From: Vanrija pseudolonga | Taxonomy: Eukaryota; Basidiomycota; Tremellomycetes; Trichosporonales; Trichosporonaceae | DNA length: 64,000 bases | Reading direction: 5' to 3' | Assembly: GCF_020906515.1 (NCBI RefSeq) | Contig: NC_085850.1 | Span: 2,976,001 to 3,040,000 of the forward strand | Shown: positions 22,801 through 32,252 of the stretch, in pieces | Layout of the letters: each line of letters opens with the position of its first letter | Numbering within the stretch: the first letter of the stretch is position 1 | Translations under genes and position numbers: made by a program | The notes under the pieces: model-generated | Databases searched by the model: none | What the model was told of the DNA's origin: nothing | Seen by the model: only the letters and a program-made list of their open reading frames with translations

Positions 22801-23168
22801 CCTGCCATCCTCCTTGCCGCCTTGGCTTCGCCGAGGGCCATGGACCTCTTGAGGAGGTGCTCATGGGCCTGGTCCTTGAGCTCCGCGCGGCTGGTGAGCG
22901 TCGCACTGGCTCGGTCCCGCGCTTGGACCGCGCGCTGCCACTCGTCGTAGGCGGCGACGACTTCGACATCGTCCGACCCCGGGCCCTCGTGGGTGGGGAA
23001 CGCTGGCGTTGTGGGTGCCTAAGGGGGCTGTTAGGAAACTCCTGGGGCCAGGCGGAGACGACTTACGTCGGGCTGGTGCGTCTTGGGCCTCTTCCCCGCG
23101 GGAGTGGCGGGGGTTGGGGTTGACTGGCTGAGGTGTCGCTTGCTAGAGCTGCTCTCGGCGTTGGACAT
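19887..23168 (-). CDS. Orphan gene B1: basic exon, helical domain, long Pro/Gln repeat region (1077 aa)
   Basis: Exons 23168-23067 and 23018-19887, with a 48 nt phase-0 intron (GTAAGT...TTAG). The first exon (34 codons) has KRHLS and AGKRPKT, the same design as A1-A4, B2 and B4. Exon 2 starts with a charged helical region (about residues 50-290, likely coiled coil, with DEWQRAV near residue 57). It continues with a Pro/Gln-rich region holding four RALGR/RALGK-like units (KKEHWRALGR, KQKHYRALGR, KRKQLRALGK, TQRRLRRLAK). It ends in about seven copies of a WQGGMATPxES-QxWVQP repeat. The frame is closed by a UAG at 19889-19887, but the same frame stays open to 19164 (see separate entries). No known domain. 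Low-complexity C-terminal parts of this type often drive protein condensation, which is inference. Confidence 0.75.
19890..20590 (-). repeat. Coding tandem repeat, about seven units of 25-40 residues
   Basis: Within the last part of B1 the unit W-QGG-MATP-ES-Q-WVQP recurs about seven times: RAGWQGGGVN, SVWQNAMATP, PAWQGGMAMS, PVWQGGMATP, PMWQGGMSTP, GSHGGMATP and PVWQGGTSQ starts are visible. The spacing is irregular because of Gln runs between units (a CAG/CTG-type tract at about 20425-20485). The units differ enough that this is an old, diverged array rather than fresh slippage. Confidence 0.8.
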
Positions 23169-23855
23169 GGTGATGTTGTGTGGGGGGATGGGTGTACTGG
23201 ATGTAAGAAGGAGACAGTGAGTGTTGGGAGTAGTGGGGATAAGTTGGACAGCAAGAGGAGGGTTGCAGTGCGTGTGTGGCCAGACAGGTTGGATGAGGGG
23301 GCGAGAAGACAGGGAGCGAAGCCACGGCGTGTGTGTGTGTGTGTATGTTGCACGGTCACGCTGCCATCCTGCGAGTTGCGCGCCGCCCGACAGGGATACG
23401 GTGACGGCTACAACGTGCTGGTCGAGGTGGTAACACCTTTGTGCAGACGCTTCTATGCAGACGACAGCTCGCGCAGCATGGCCACACAAGGTGTGCGTGC
23501 ACCAAGTGCTCGTTTGTGGCAGTGTGGCGGTCCACTGGCCGAGCCAAAAACCGCCCACCACTCAAATCCCGTTCCCGCCGCGAAGGTTACATTTCGACAA
23601 TAGACGCGGCTTATGATGCTACATATCATCTTCTACAGATCAATGTATTATCTGACAGATTCTTTAGCCACAATAGAGACTGGGTCCCCATGCGTTAGCG
23701 CTGACGTGTCGGGGAGAGAAACCAACTCACTCACTCAACAACAAGCATGGCGGTGAATCACGAGTGGGGACGAATTGGCGGGGGTATCAGATCGAGGGTA
23801 TATGATCGAGGAGAGAATGCGCAGGGTAGGGCGAGGAGGTTGCTGGAGATAACAA
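23169..23855 (-). promoter_or_regulatory. Upstream region of B1
   Basis: About 690 bases between the B1 start and the B2 stop. A GT dinucleotide repeat lies at about 23329-23344. No gene is seen. Confidence 0.4.
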
Positions 23856-24334
23856 CTAGGGGTGGAACGAGCGCCCGCTCCTCGTGCCGCGGGTGACAGG
23901 CGTGTTCATCTCCTCAACGCGGCGGTCGTCCTCCTCGATGTCGACCCACTTGTACCCGTTCGAAAACAGCTTCGTACCGACCAACATGTCGGGGTCGATC
24001 TCACGGGGGGCTTCCTCGCGCGCCTTGCGGTTCACCTCGGCCTTGAACTTCTTGGTCTGCTTCGTAGCCTCCTTCAATTGAAGGCTGGCTTCGTGCTGCA
24101 GCTCGGCGAGCTGCTGGACCTGCGCGAGAAGCTCGTCCTGGCGCCTGAGCGCCGAAGCGTAGTCGGTCGGCTCGAGGGGCTCGAGGGGCTGGTCAACCGC
24201 CTGTAGTCGTGTGAGCGGGCGGGGGAGGAGACAAAACCCACCACCTTGACGTCGCGCTCCTCCTTCGGGGCCTTGTCTGCCTTGGGACGCTTGGATCCGG
24301 CGACGTTGATGGGCTTGCTGTTGTCCTTGGGCAT
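23856..24334 (-). CDS. Orphan gene B2 with WVD/DDRRV C-terminal module (145 aa)
   Basis: Exons 24334-24242 and 24200-23856, with a 41 nt phase-0 intron (GTGGGT...CTACAG). The first exon (31 codons) is basic, with SKRPKADKAPK. Exon 2 is a Gln/Glu/Lys-rich coiled-coil-like helix (about residues 40-90) followed by a C-terminal module NGYKWVDIEEDDRRVEE and TRGTRSGRSF. That module clearly matches NYEWVDKNKDDRRV and SGGTRSGKRY in the next gene, B3. No known domain is recognised. The shared module and neighbouring position show that B2 and B3 are related by duplication although their N-terminal parts differ. Confidence 0.75.
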
Positions 24335-24936
24335 CGCTGACGGGTTGAATTGAGTGATGAGGAGGGTGAGGACAATTGATGAGGTGGAAGAGACAAGTGA
24401 GCGGAAACCAGCGCCGACTGGGTGAGGTGAGGTGTCAGCGGCGAGACGCGTCCGGGTGAGTAGGACGCGCCGGCGTCGCCGCTCGCACGGCGGGGCGCAG
24501 CGCACACAATAGCAGGGCCGACGAGGTGGCCGAGTGCGAGATGGTGCCCGCCGGCGCCGCCTCAAGACACACCCCGCACGGGCGCCGTGGGGCGGCGGCG
24601 GTTGAGTCACCACGCCAGCCCGTTGCTGGAGTCAGTAGCGAGTGCCGCACCCCTGGCATCATATAGGCATGCCAATGCTCGGGTAACGGTTAAGCAATTG
24701 GTTCAGCACTGGAGAGACGATGGGGTCATGGTTGGTTGCATATGGCTTGAGGGTGACGTGTAGGTGCAGGCAGCTTGTGTTGTAGCGCTACTAGCATGTC
24801 AGTGTCAATCCTCTGAGTCCACAAGACCTCCTTGACAACTCACGTCGCTCCTGAGCGCCAGCAAAGCAAATGGAATGGTAGGGAGATGCCAGCGGCGGTC
24901 GACAGTGCCACCGATGATAGTGGCGAGGAGCGGGCC
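24335..24936 (-). promoter_or_regulatory. Upstream region of B2 and 3' end region of B3
   Basis: About 600 bases. The region near 24340-24430 is purine-rich on the plus strand (C/T leader on the minus strand). No further gene is seen. Confidence 0.4.
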
Positions 24937-25773
24937 CTAGTCCGACGTCCGGGGGCGACCAGCAGGCCACTTCCCCTTCTCGTTCCGGCGTTTCTTGAGC
25001 GAGGCCTCGTCGTCGTCAGCCTTGTCCTGAGCGAGGGAGATGCGCTCGGTCTCCTCGTCGGCTTCGGCGCGGTACCGCTTGCCACTCCGCGTGCCCCCGC
25101 TCGTGACCACGCTCTTCTCCCGCGCGACCCGGCGGTCGTCTTTGTTCTTGTCGACCCACTCGTAGTTGGTCCAGACGCCGGTGCCGCGCAGTCGTCCTGT
25201 AGGACGCTGGTTCTGAGACTGAGGGGTACCCGTAGGGGAGGTATCGGGGGCGTCGTCCTCGTCGTCTTCCTCTTCCGCGGCGGCGCCGTCGAGGTGGCGG
25301 TCGTCCTCGTCGATGACTTCCTCGTGGAGGTCGTCGTCCCGGGAGCGGTCGTCTTGAATCCCATGCCACTCCTCGTACTCTTCCTCGACGTCCCTACCCT
25401 CTTCTCTATCGAACTCCTCCTCCCGCTCCTCCTCGCTCCGACGGCGCCACTCCTCCTCGTACGCTTCTTCCTGCAAGCGCTCGAGTTCTTCAAAGTAGGG
25501 CCGGCACTCTTCCTCCCGCTGCGCGTCCCACGCACACAGGCGGAGATTCTCGACCTCCAGGACCTCGAAGTCGGTCTTGCGCTGGAGACGCCACAGGTCC
25601 AACCTTTCGTCGGGCGTAAGGAGGTAACGCCCAGGCTCCTCCGGGGCGGCGTCGGTGGGGACTCGGGGGTGACGGTGGTTGGAATTGCGGCTGCTGCGGA
25701 CTTCGGAGCCCTTGGCATCAGCATGTCGATCACCGTAGCAGCTTCTCACTCTAAGACGGTCCTCGTTGTTCAT
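24937..25773 (-). CDS. Orphan gene B3, acidic coiled coil with WVD/DDRRV module (278 aa)
   Basis: Single open frame from ATG 25773 in a good context (CAACAATG). It has no clear basic first exon, unlike its neighbours. The centre is very rich in Glu/Arg (about residues 75-185), predicted as a long charged helix, then an acidic run. The C-terminal module NYEWVDKNKDDRRV and GGTRSGKRYR matches that of B2. The end is basic (KKRRNEKGKW, RPRTSD). No known domain. It is possible that a small unseen exon replaces the first residues. The shared C-terminal module is the solid observation. Confidence 0.7.
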   Translation of the reverse strand: MNNEDRLRVRSCYGDRHADAKGSEVRSSRNSNHRHPRVPTDAAPEEPGRYLLTPDERLDLWRLQRKTDFEVLEVENLRLCAWDAQREEECRPYFEELERLQEEAYEEEWRRRSEEEREEEFDREEGRDVEEEYEEWHGIQDDRSRDDDLHEEVIDEDDRHLDGAAAEEEDDEDDAPDTSPTGTPQSQNQRPTGRLRGTGVWTNYEWVDKNKDDRRVAREKSVVTSGGTRSGKRYRAEADEETERISLAQDKADDDEASLKKRRNEKGKWPAGRPRTSD

Positions 25774-26146
25774 TGTTGCTGGTGCTGGGAGAAAGTGCAG
25801 TGACGATGACAGGCGAGGGCGGAACGTTCAGTAGTAACTGTTGGGTTTGTTGACTGAGCGAGTGGATAGTGAAGAGAAAGGATGGAGAGCGAGCTGGGGA
25901 ATGGAGCAGGGGGGATGGGGAGCAACAGGAATCCAAAGGGAGATGGCCCAGCGCATCTGGCGTGCAGTCGGCCTCATGTGTGCGCGTGGGGCGGTGTGTT
26001 GGATGGAGGGGGGGGCTGCGGCGTCGGGGGGGGGGGGGGGGTTGCACCGTCCAGCCCTCGTCGCCAATGGCCAGTCAGTGTGCTTCGGTGCGACGACAAC
26101 AACACATTCATATGATTACAAAGCGACAAGGAATATGGATAGAGGC
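25774..26146 (-). promoter_or_regulatory. Upstream region of B3, with a 16-base G run
   Basis: Short intergenic stretch containing an unbroken run of 16 G at 26026-26041 on the plus strand. C on the minus strand would be in the B3 upstream region. No gene is seen. Confidence 0.45.
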
Positions 26147-27025
26147 TCATGGTTCATTTGAGCCGGGTACAACGGAATAACAGACGTCTTGACTCGCCGG
26201 AGGAGACCCCAGGCTGTGGACGGTTGTCAGCCCGTTGCTCCCAAGCTTCGGAGATGCAGAACTTACTGCCCCGAAACACCGTCAGTAGTCGACACCAGTG
26301 GTGCTGTCGGTCGGGCTACAGCGCTGGCAATGAGGATGCCAGCCGCGACGACCCCGTCGTCGGACTTGGTGTACATGTCCGTGGGGATGGCCGTGACGTA
26401 CGAGTGGCAGACGTCGCAGTTGTGTGTGTCGGGGACCGGCTTGGCGTTGGGGCGCGCGCACGCGAGGGTGCACTCGGACGCGTGGTGGGCCCTGTTGCGG
26501 AGTGCGGCCTCGCGGGCGACGAGGCGCGCCTTGAGCGCAAATGCGTCCATGTACTCGAGGCGCTTGGTCTCGGCGTGGACCTCGGCGTCGCCACACTCGG
26601 TCACAGCGCGCTTCCATGCCTCCTTGTTGTCGTTTTTGTCCTCCACCTGGGCGATCAAGTCTTCGGCGCTCATGGATTCGGCGAGCTGCTTCTCGAGCTC
26701 GGTGACGGGGGCGCGGCAGGCCTTAGACGACTCCAGCATGGCCGCCTTGGCGGCGTCCCGGCGCACCTTGAGGTCCTTGACGACCTTGCTCGCCTCCTGC
26801 CACTCGCGGTATGTCCGCTCCACCGTCTCAAGGACAGAGAAAAGGGGGTCACGGCGGACCTGTGGCATTGGTGTCAGCGGACGCTGGGGGGGGCGAGTGG
26901 TGGAGAGGAGTACTTACCCTGAGAGCCAACTTGGCCGCTTCCTCGTCCTCGCCGGCCGGGTTGGGAGGGGCGTAAATGGGGTTGAAGCGCGCAGGCTTGG
27001 TGGGAGCGGTCTGGAGCTTGGGCAT
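26147..27025 (-). CDS. Orphan gene B4, coiled-coil protein (255 aa)
   Basis: Exons 27025-26918, 26859-26267 and 26213-26147. Intron 1 is 58 nt (GTAAGT...CACAG), phase 0, after a 36-codon first exon (TKPARFNP...). Exon 2 starts VRRDPLFSVLETVERTYREWQEA and is a long helical region to about residue 180, with a CDVCHSYVT segment near residue 200. Without the second intron the frame would stop at 26263, but that stop lies inside a good donor (GTAAGT), with CTGAC and CCACAG following, so a third short exon is likely. The short form would be 234 aa. The EW motif in exon 2 recalls the W motifs of A1-A3 and B1. No known domain. Confidence 0.7.
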
Positions 27026-27421
27026 GGTTGTGTAGGAGTGTATTGGGGTGGGGTAGCAGTGTGTTTCTAACGCGGATAAAAAGCAAAAAAATATACGAGG
27101 TCGGATGGAGCTGACCAACGAGAGAAGGGAGAGAGGAGTGGATGAGGAGACGGTTAGCAATGCAGGATGAGGCAGATATACCTATGCCTGCAGCGCCATG
27201 ATGGGTGCAGCAGGCGGCGGTGATGCAGCGTGGGAGGGCATGGCGAAAGAGGGCAGACACAACGAGGAGGGGTGGCACTCCCCCTCGCACCCAATTACAC
27301 AACACCAGCTCCGCACCAACACCGCCGTTTTGGTGCGAACGATTTCGCAGGCCAGGAGTGATGCATGCAAGAGTTGTACGCACGAGGCTACGACGAGGGT
27401 ATGTACTTGATTGTTTGTTGA
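27026..27421 (-). promoter_or_regulatory. Upstream region of B4
   Basis: About 400 bases between B4 and B5. It contains an A-rich patch near 27077-27092. No gene or RNA is seen. Confidence 0.35.
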
Positions 27422-28075
27422 TCACTGGCCAAACTGAACAGTGGCTACGGGCTTGTTATTGACCCTCGGAATCGGCCACTGGAGCCCATCACTGCGCTTC
27501 GGGGTGTCGCAGCTATCGTGGCCGCCATCGTCGACGCAAGTGCCAAGGTCGCCGCCGCTGGGCTTGTTGTTGATACTGGGAATTGGCCACTGGAGTCCAT
27601 CACTGCGCTTGGCCGGGTCGCCGTTGGTGGGGCTGCCACCGTCGTTGCGAGAGGCAAGTTTACCTCCCTCCGAGTCCTCTCCTTCGTTGGGGCCATCAGT
27701 GTCGGTGGTCTCGACAACAGGGCCGACAGAGGCGTCGCCGCGCGGGCCATCGATCTCGCCCTGCGCGTACGGGTCGGTGCCGTTCGTTCTGGCCTCATTG
27801 GCAGCCGCCAGCCTCTTCATGAAGACGCGGAGGCGCTCGCGGCGCACCCTTTCCTCTGTGGCGCGGACGGCGGCTCTCACCGCACGGGAGCGTGCCAATT
27901 CTACGGCGGCGGCCAGCCTCTTCTTGAGGGCGAGGAGGCGCTCGCGGAGCACCTTCATCTCGGTCATGAGGTCGACGAGCCTCGTCGCCGGGGAGGGTAC
28001 CGCAGATGTGGCAGCTTGGAGGGAAGGCTCCATGGAGGAAGAGGGGCCGGTCTGGGGCTTGTCGTGGTTGACCAT
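27422..28075 (-). CDS. Orphan gene B5, Leu/Arg coiled coil with C-terminal repeat (217 aa)
   Basis: Single exon from ATG 28075. The frame is open further upstream, but the next starts fall in promoter-like DNA. Residues about 33-95 form a heptad-like Leu/Arg/Ala helix that itself is duplicated (RERLLALKKRLAAA and RERLRVFMKRLAAA). The C-terminus has a direct repeat, KRSDGLQWPIPSINNKP and KRSDGLQWPIPRVNNKP, about 36 residues apart. No known domain is recognised. It closes the minus-strand orphan cluster, but it shares only general style, not a clear motif, with B1-B4. Confidence 0.65.
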   Translation of the reverse strand: MVNHDKPQTGPSSSMEPSLQAATSAVPSPATRLVDLMTEMKVLRERLLALKKRLAAAVELARSRAVRAAVRATEERVRRERLRVFMKRLAAANEARTNGTDPYAQGEIDGPRGDASVGPVVETTDTDGPNEGEDSEGGKLASRNDGGSPTNGDPAKRSDGLQWPIPSINNKPSGGDLGTCVDDGGHDSCDTPKRSDGLQWPIPRVNNKPVATVQFGQ

Positions 28076-28611
28076 GGCTTGGAGGTTTGAGAAGGTGGGG
28101 AGAGAAAAGTGCGAAGATGAGTGGAAGAGAGGACGAGAGTGTTGTTGAGACGAGGTGATGACAATGCATAATATGAGGCGGGCAGTAATGAGTCGGACAA
28201 GCAAGGCCACAGTGATGGAGGTAGGTCGACACATGCTGCCTCGAGAAGGTACCTGGAGAAAACAACCACTGAAACAACAGCGGCACAGCAGTGGCCCAAC
28301 ATTGTCCGCCACGACGAACCGACAAAGTCAAACGCAGCTGTGGCACAAGCATCCTCAACTTATCGCACAGCTGCAGTCTTATGCATCTACTTCTACATGA
28401 CCTGCACAGAGTGCCACCCAGCGAGCGGGTCGGAGACTCCGCCCGGTTTTACTCCCGTAATCAGATAACACACAACCCACAGACTCGCGTCCTGGATTGA
28501 CAACATTTCAACATTTCCATCGGCCGACGCCGCGCGCACCGCAGCAGCGACTTTTCTTACACGTCGACACTGCTATCTGCTGTTCGTCTCTCGCCACCCA
28601 CGTACGCCAAG
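28076..28611. promoter_or_regulatory. Divergent promoter region, B5 and SFH5
   Basis: Head-to-head region of 536 bases. No clear TATA box is seen. Ordinary mixed sequence. Confidence 0.35.
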
Positions 28612-29714
28612 ATGAGCGCCGAGGTCAAGACCGAGCCGGCCCCCGCGGCCGTCGCGGAGGCTACAGCACCGACTTCCGGACACACTGCGCCCGATGCAGT
28701 TCCGACTGCCGAGCCCGCGACCGTCGCCACCGGAGACACGCCCGCCGAGCCCGCGCCCGCTACCGCCGCCGAGCCAACCAAGGCCCTCACCTCCACCCCC
28801 GCCGCTACCGCCGCACCGACCTGGGAGTTGACCCCCGACACGCCCATCGCTGCCTTGTTCGCCCGCCTGCCCGCCATCCTTTCAGCCGCGGAGCACCCGC
28901 ACATCTGGGGCGTGACGCTGTCCGCCGCCGAGCCGGCCGCCTTCTCCACACTGCTCGTGCTGCAGAAGTACCTCCGCAGCGTGGCCAACGATGTCGACCA
29001 GGCCGCCGCGGCGCTCGAGAAGACGCTGCGCTGGCGCAAGGAGTTTGGGCTCGACGCTGGGGCCGACCCGCGCGAGTACGGCGCCGACTTTGACGGCCTG
29101 GGATACGTCACGACCGTTGGTGTTGGCGCCGGCACGCGCGAGGTCGTGACTTGGAACGTTTATGGCGCGGTCAAGAGCCTCAGCGCAACGTTTGGCGATC
29201 TTGATCGGTGAGTGAGACAGACGTTGGGAGGCGAGAGCCAGCTGACACCTTGGACAGCTTCCTGCACTGGCGCGTCGCGCTGATGGAGCGCGCCGTCGCG
29301 CGTCTCGACCTGGCGCACACGAGCACCCCGATCCCCGACTACGGCCAAGGCGACGACCCGCACCGCCTCGCCCAAGTGCACGTGTACGACGGCGTGTCGT
29401 TCCTCCGGATGGACCCGCACGTCAAGGCGGCGTCCAAGGCGACCATCGAGCTCATGGCCGCGCACTACCCCGAGACGCTGAGCCGCAAGTTTTTCGTCGG
29501 CGTGCCGCTGCTCATGAGCTGGGTGTTCTCCGCCGTGCGCCTGTTCATCTCGGCTGAGACGGCGAAGAAGTTTGTCGTGGTCAGCTACATGGCCAACCTG
29601 GCGCCCGAGCTCGGGGATAAGGCCGACGTGCCGGTCGTGTTTGGCGGCGAGGCGGGGAGCCTCGCTGAGCTTGAGGCGCGCGAGGGGGCAGAGAAGGCGA
29701 CGGCGACGGCGTAG
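28612..29714 (+). CDS. SFH5: Sec14-like CRAL-TRIO protein Sfh5 (350 aa)
   Basis: Exons 28612-29207 and 29258-29714, with a 50 nt intron (GTGAGT...GACAG). The first 75 residues are Ala/Pro/Thr-rich and disordered. Then come a CRAL-TRIO N region (LQKYLRSVANDVDQAAAAL, TLRWRKEFG) and the lipid-binding domain with EVVTWNVYGAVKSL, FGDLDRFLHWRVALME, IPDYGQG, VSFLRMDP and YPETLSRKFFVGVP, which are hallmarks of the Sfh5 group rather than Sec14 itself. Family members transfer phosphatidylinositol in assays, and yeast Sfh5 was found to bind heme. They act at the endoplasmic reticulum, plasma membrane and cytosol. The start is the only ATG before the conserved part. Its neighbour ACR3 is transcribed in the same direction. 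Confidence 0.93.
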
Positions 29715-30384
29715 GCGTAGGCGTAGGCGGTCTTCTGTTGTTAGACGTGATAATGTTCTTCTGGGGGTAGTGGCCCCTTCGCTAGATGCAGTGGTGTGTA
29801 GACTCTGAGGCTCGTCAGATTGCTTCGGGCCGAACACACACGTCGGGCCAATCGGCACAGGCCACTCGTCTGCAGTAGCAGCCATGGCCACTGCCTTCTT
29901 CAAATTGCCACTCAACTGCCAGAGTACTGTCATCAGCCAAGCAGCGGCGGAGGTCCGTGGATCGGCGGCGCCGATTTCATCTAGCAGACACGACGATATG
30001 ATGATGGCAGGCTGCCAAGCAATGTCAGTCGCCGTCAACAAGTCAGCAATCATCAAATTGTACCGACAGTCAGCATCATCAAATTGATTCTCGGCTACTT
30101 GGCGTGCAGCAGTCAGTAAGATGTCGAGCAGGCAGTCCAACACGCCCAGCACGTTCCACGTCCACTTGCATGCATACTGCACAACGTGCATGCGACATAT
30201 CGCCGCTCAAACAGCGCCGCCGATAACGCCTGCCTGCTGCCTCGAACATCAAATTCCCACCAGGCGGCACCATCAAATTGGCCACTCCAATTTGATGACG
30301 CGCGAATCAGAGCCGACCAGCAACAACATAAATCTCTGTGGCTCGCTCTCATCAGTGTCGGTCCGTCGCCAACAACCACAGAGA
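29715..30384 (+). promoter_or_regulatory. ACR3 promoter region with repeated CATCAAATTG
   Basis: About 670 bases. The sequence CATCAAATTG occurs at 30051-30060 and 30077-30086 (26 bases apart) and at 30271-30280, with a near copy CATCAAATTC at 30247-30256 (24 bases before it) and the reverse complement at 30288-30297. The last pair forms a perfect inverted repeat with 11-base arms (30271-30281 and 30287-30297) and a 5-base spacer. A core TCAAATTG also lies at 29900-29907. Such a set looks like an operator for a dimeric factor. Confidence 0.6.
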
Positions 30385-31903
30385 ATGCACAGCGCGACAT
30401 CGACAATGAGCGTAAAGGACATGCCGGTCAAGGAGGCTCCGCAGGAGCTGCAGCAGGCGACGCTGGCGCCTGCACCAACCCCGAAGTCTAGTGCTGGTGA
30501 GTCCTCCCTTGGTTGATCCGCCGGACCCGCTCACACCACAGCACGTATCGCCTCGGGACTCGGCTGGATCGACCGCCTCCTCCCCCTGCTGATATTCATC
30601 GCCATCGTGCTCGGTATTGTTATCGGTGCGTTATTGGTGTGTATACGAAAGGCTGACCCGCAACAGGCAAGTACGCCAAAGATGTGGACAGGGTGCTCGA
30701 AGGCGCGAGCCTGAACGGCGTGTCGATTCGTGCGTGCTGAGCGTGTGGTATAGGCTGGTAACTGACCTTTTTAGCTATTGTCGTCGGCCTGCTCGTCATG
30801 ATGTGGCCTATCCTCACGAAGGGTGGGTGCAACCGAACCACTGACGAGGCCGTTCTGACACTTCTCTCCCAGTGCAATACGAGCGCTTTCCCGCCATCTT
30901 CTCGAGTGTGCTCATCTGGAAACACATCGCCTGGTCCCTGCTAATTAACTGGATCATCGCGCCATTCGTCATGCTCGCGCTCGCGTTCGCGACGCTGCCC
31001 GACCAGCCGACGTTCCGCGACGGCGTGCTGCTCGTCGGGATTGCGCGGTGCATCGCCATGGTGATGATCTGGAGCACGCTCGCGGGCGGCGACACAAACT
31101 ACTGCGCGATCCTCGTGATTATCAACTCGGTCCTCCAGATGGTGCTCTTCTCGCCCATGTCGCTCCTGTTCATCAACGTCATCAGCAAGGGCTCCATCCG
31201 GCTGCAGTACGGCAAGACGGCCATCGACGTGCTCATCTACCTCGGCATCCCGCTGCTCGCGGGCGTGGTCACGCGGTTCGGCATGCGCGCGCTGCTCGGC
31301 GAGAAGCGCTTCGAGGGCCCGTTCTTGACGTGGTTTAGCCCGCTCGCGCTCATCGGGCTGCTGTATACGTGAGTGGGGTAGTCCGACCCTCTCTCAGGTC
31401 GTCCACTGACGCACGCCCCAGCATCATCCTCATCTGCATGCAGCAGGCGACCCGTATCCTCTCGCACATCGGCATCGTCTTCCGCGTCATGGTTCCCCTG
31501 GCGCTCTACTTTGCCATCATGTGGAGTTTGGTGTTTGCTCTGTTCAACTGGCTGTCCCGCAAGCGCGGCATCGCAGCGGGCTACGACTACGACAAGGCGG
31601 TCGTGCAGTCGTTCACCGCGGCAAGCAACAAGTGAGTCGGCTCGAGTGTGACGGCGCTGCCGGTGTGGACGAGGCATGCTGACACCTCGCTTCAGCTTCG
31701 AGCTCGCCATCGCCGTCGCCGTCGCCGTCTTCGGCGTAGGCTCGGACCAGGCCCTAGCCGCCACCCTCGGCCCGATGGTCGAGGTGCCAGTGCTGCTGGC
31801 GCTGACGTACCTCTCCGTCTGGTTCCAGGGCAAGCTGCGCTGGGGCACCAAAGAGGAGAACGAGGCGGCTGCCGCGGCTGCGGGCGCGCCGGCGCCAGTG
31901 TAG
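30385..31903 (+). CDS. ACR3: Arsenite efflux carrier Acr3 (406 aa)
   Basis: Seven exons: 30385-30496, 30542-30625, 30667-30729, 30775-30822, 30873-31368, 31422-31631 and 31696-31903. Introns are 41-64 nt and every joint restores the family sequence. About ten membrane segments of the ACR3/BASS fold are visible, with conserved TKVQYERF after the second helix, [10 protein letters not shown], which holds the Cys needed for arsenite transport in this family, and [17 protein letters not shown] near the end. Acr3 exports As(III), and often Sb(III), across the plasma membrane. The N-terminal tail is short and hydrophilic. A second in-frame ATG at 30406 may be the start instead. The promoter carries repeated CATCAAATTG. 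A Cys-rich bZIP gene lies 3.7 kb downstream. Confidence 0.95.
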
Positions 31904-32252
31904 TGCACACGCACGGGTGTGGACTGCGGCATCATCTATCACTGTGTATAATACTATAGAATGCATGAGTCGGGCAACACAAGGACAAATACACGGACAA
32001 GGACAAGGCCGGCGACAAGGACAACTACCCCCTCCTTTGTGGCGCTGCTCGTCCGCCCGCAACGGCGAGTGCTCCGCGTCTCCCCCTTGTTGTCGAGCGC
32101 GAATGCTTCTTCGCAGCGGACACGAGCAGGTACTTATGTAGGAGGAGGACAAGGGAGCGTTGCTGTCGTCGTCACGACCTAAACACCACCAGCGGGACTG
32201 CCAGACGCCTGCCTGTCTCGAACCCCCCGCCCCCCCCCCCCCACCCCCCGCC
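31904..32252. other. Intergenic stretch with 13-base C run
   Basis: About 350 bases after ACR3. A short ACAAGGACAA-type tandem run lies near 31979-32025 and an unbroken run of 13 C at 32230-32242. No gene is seen. Confidence 0.45.
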
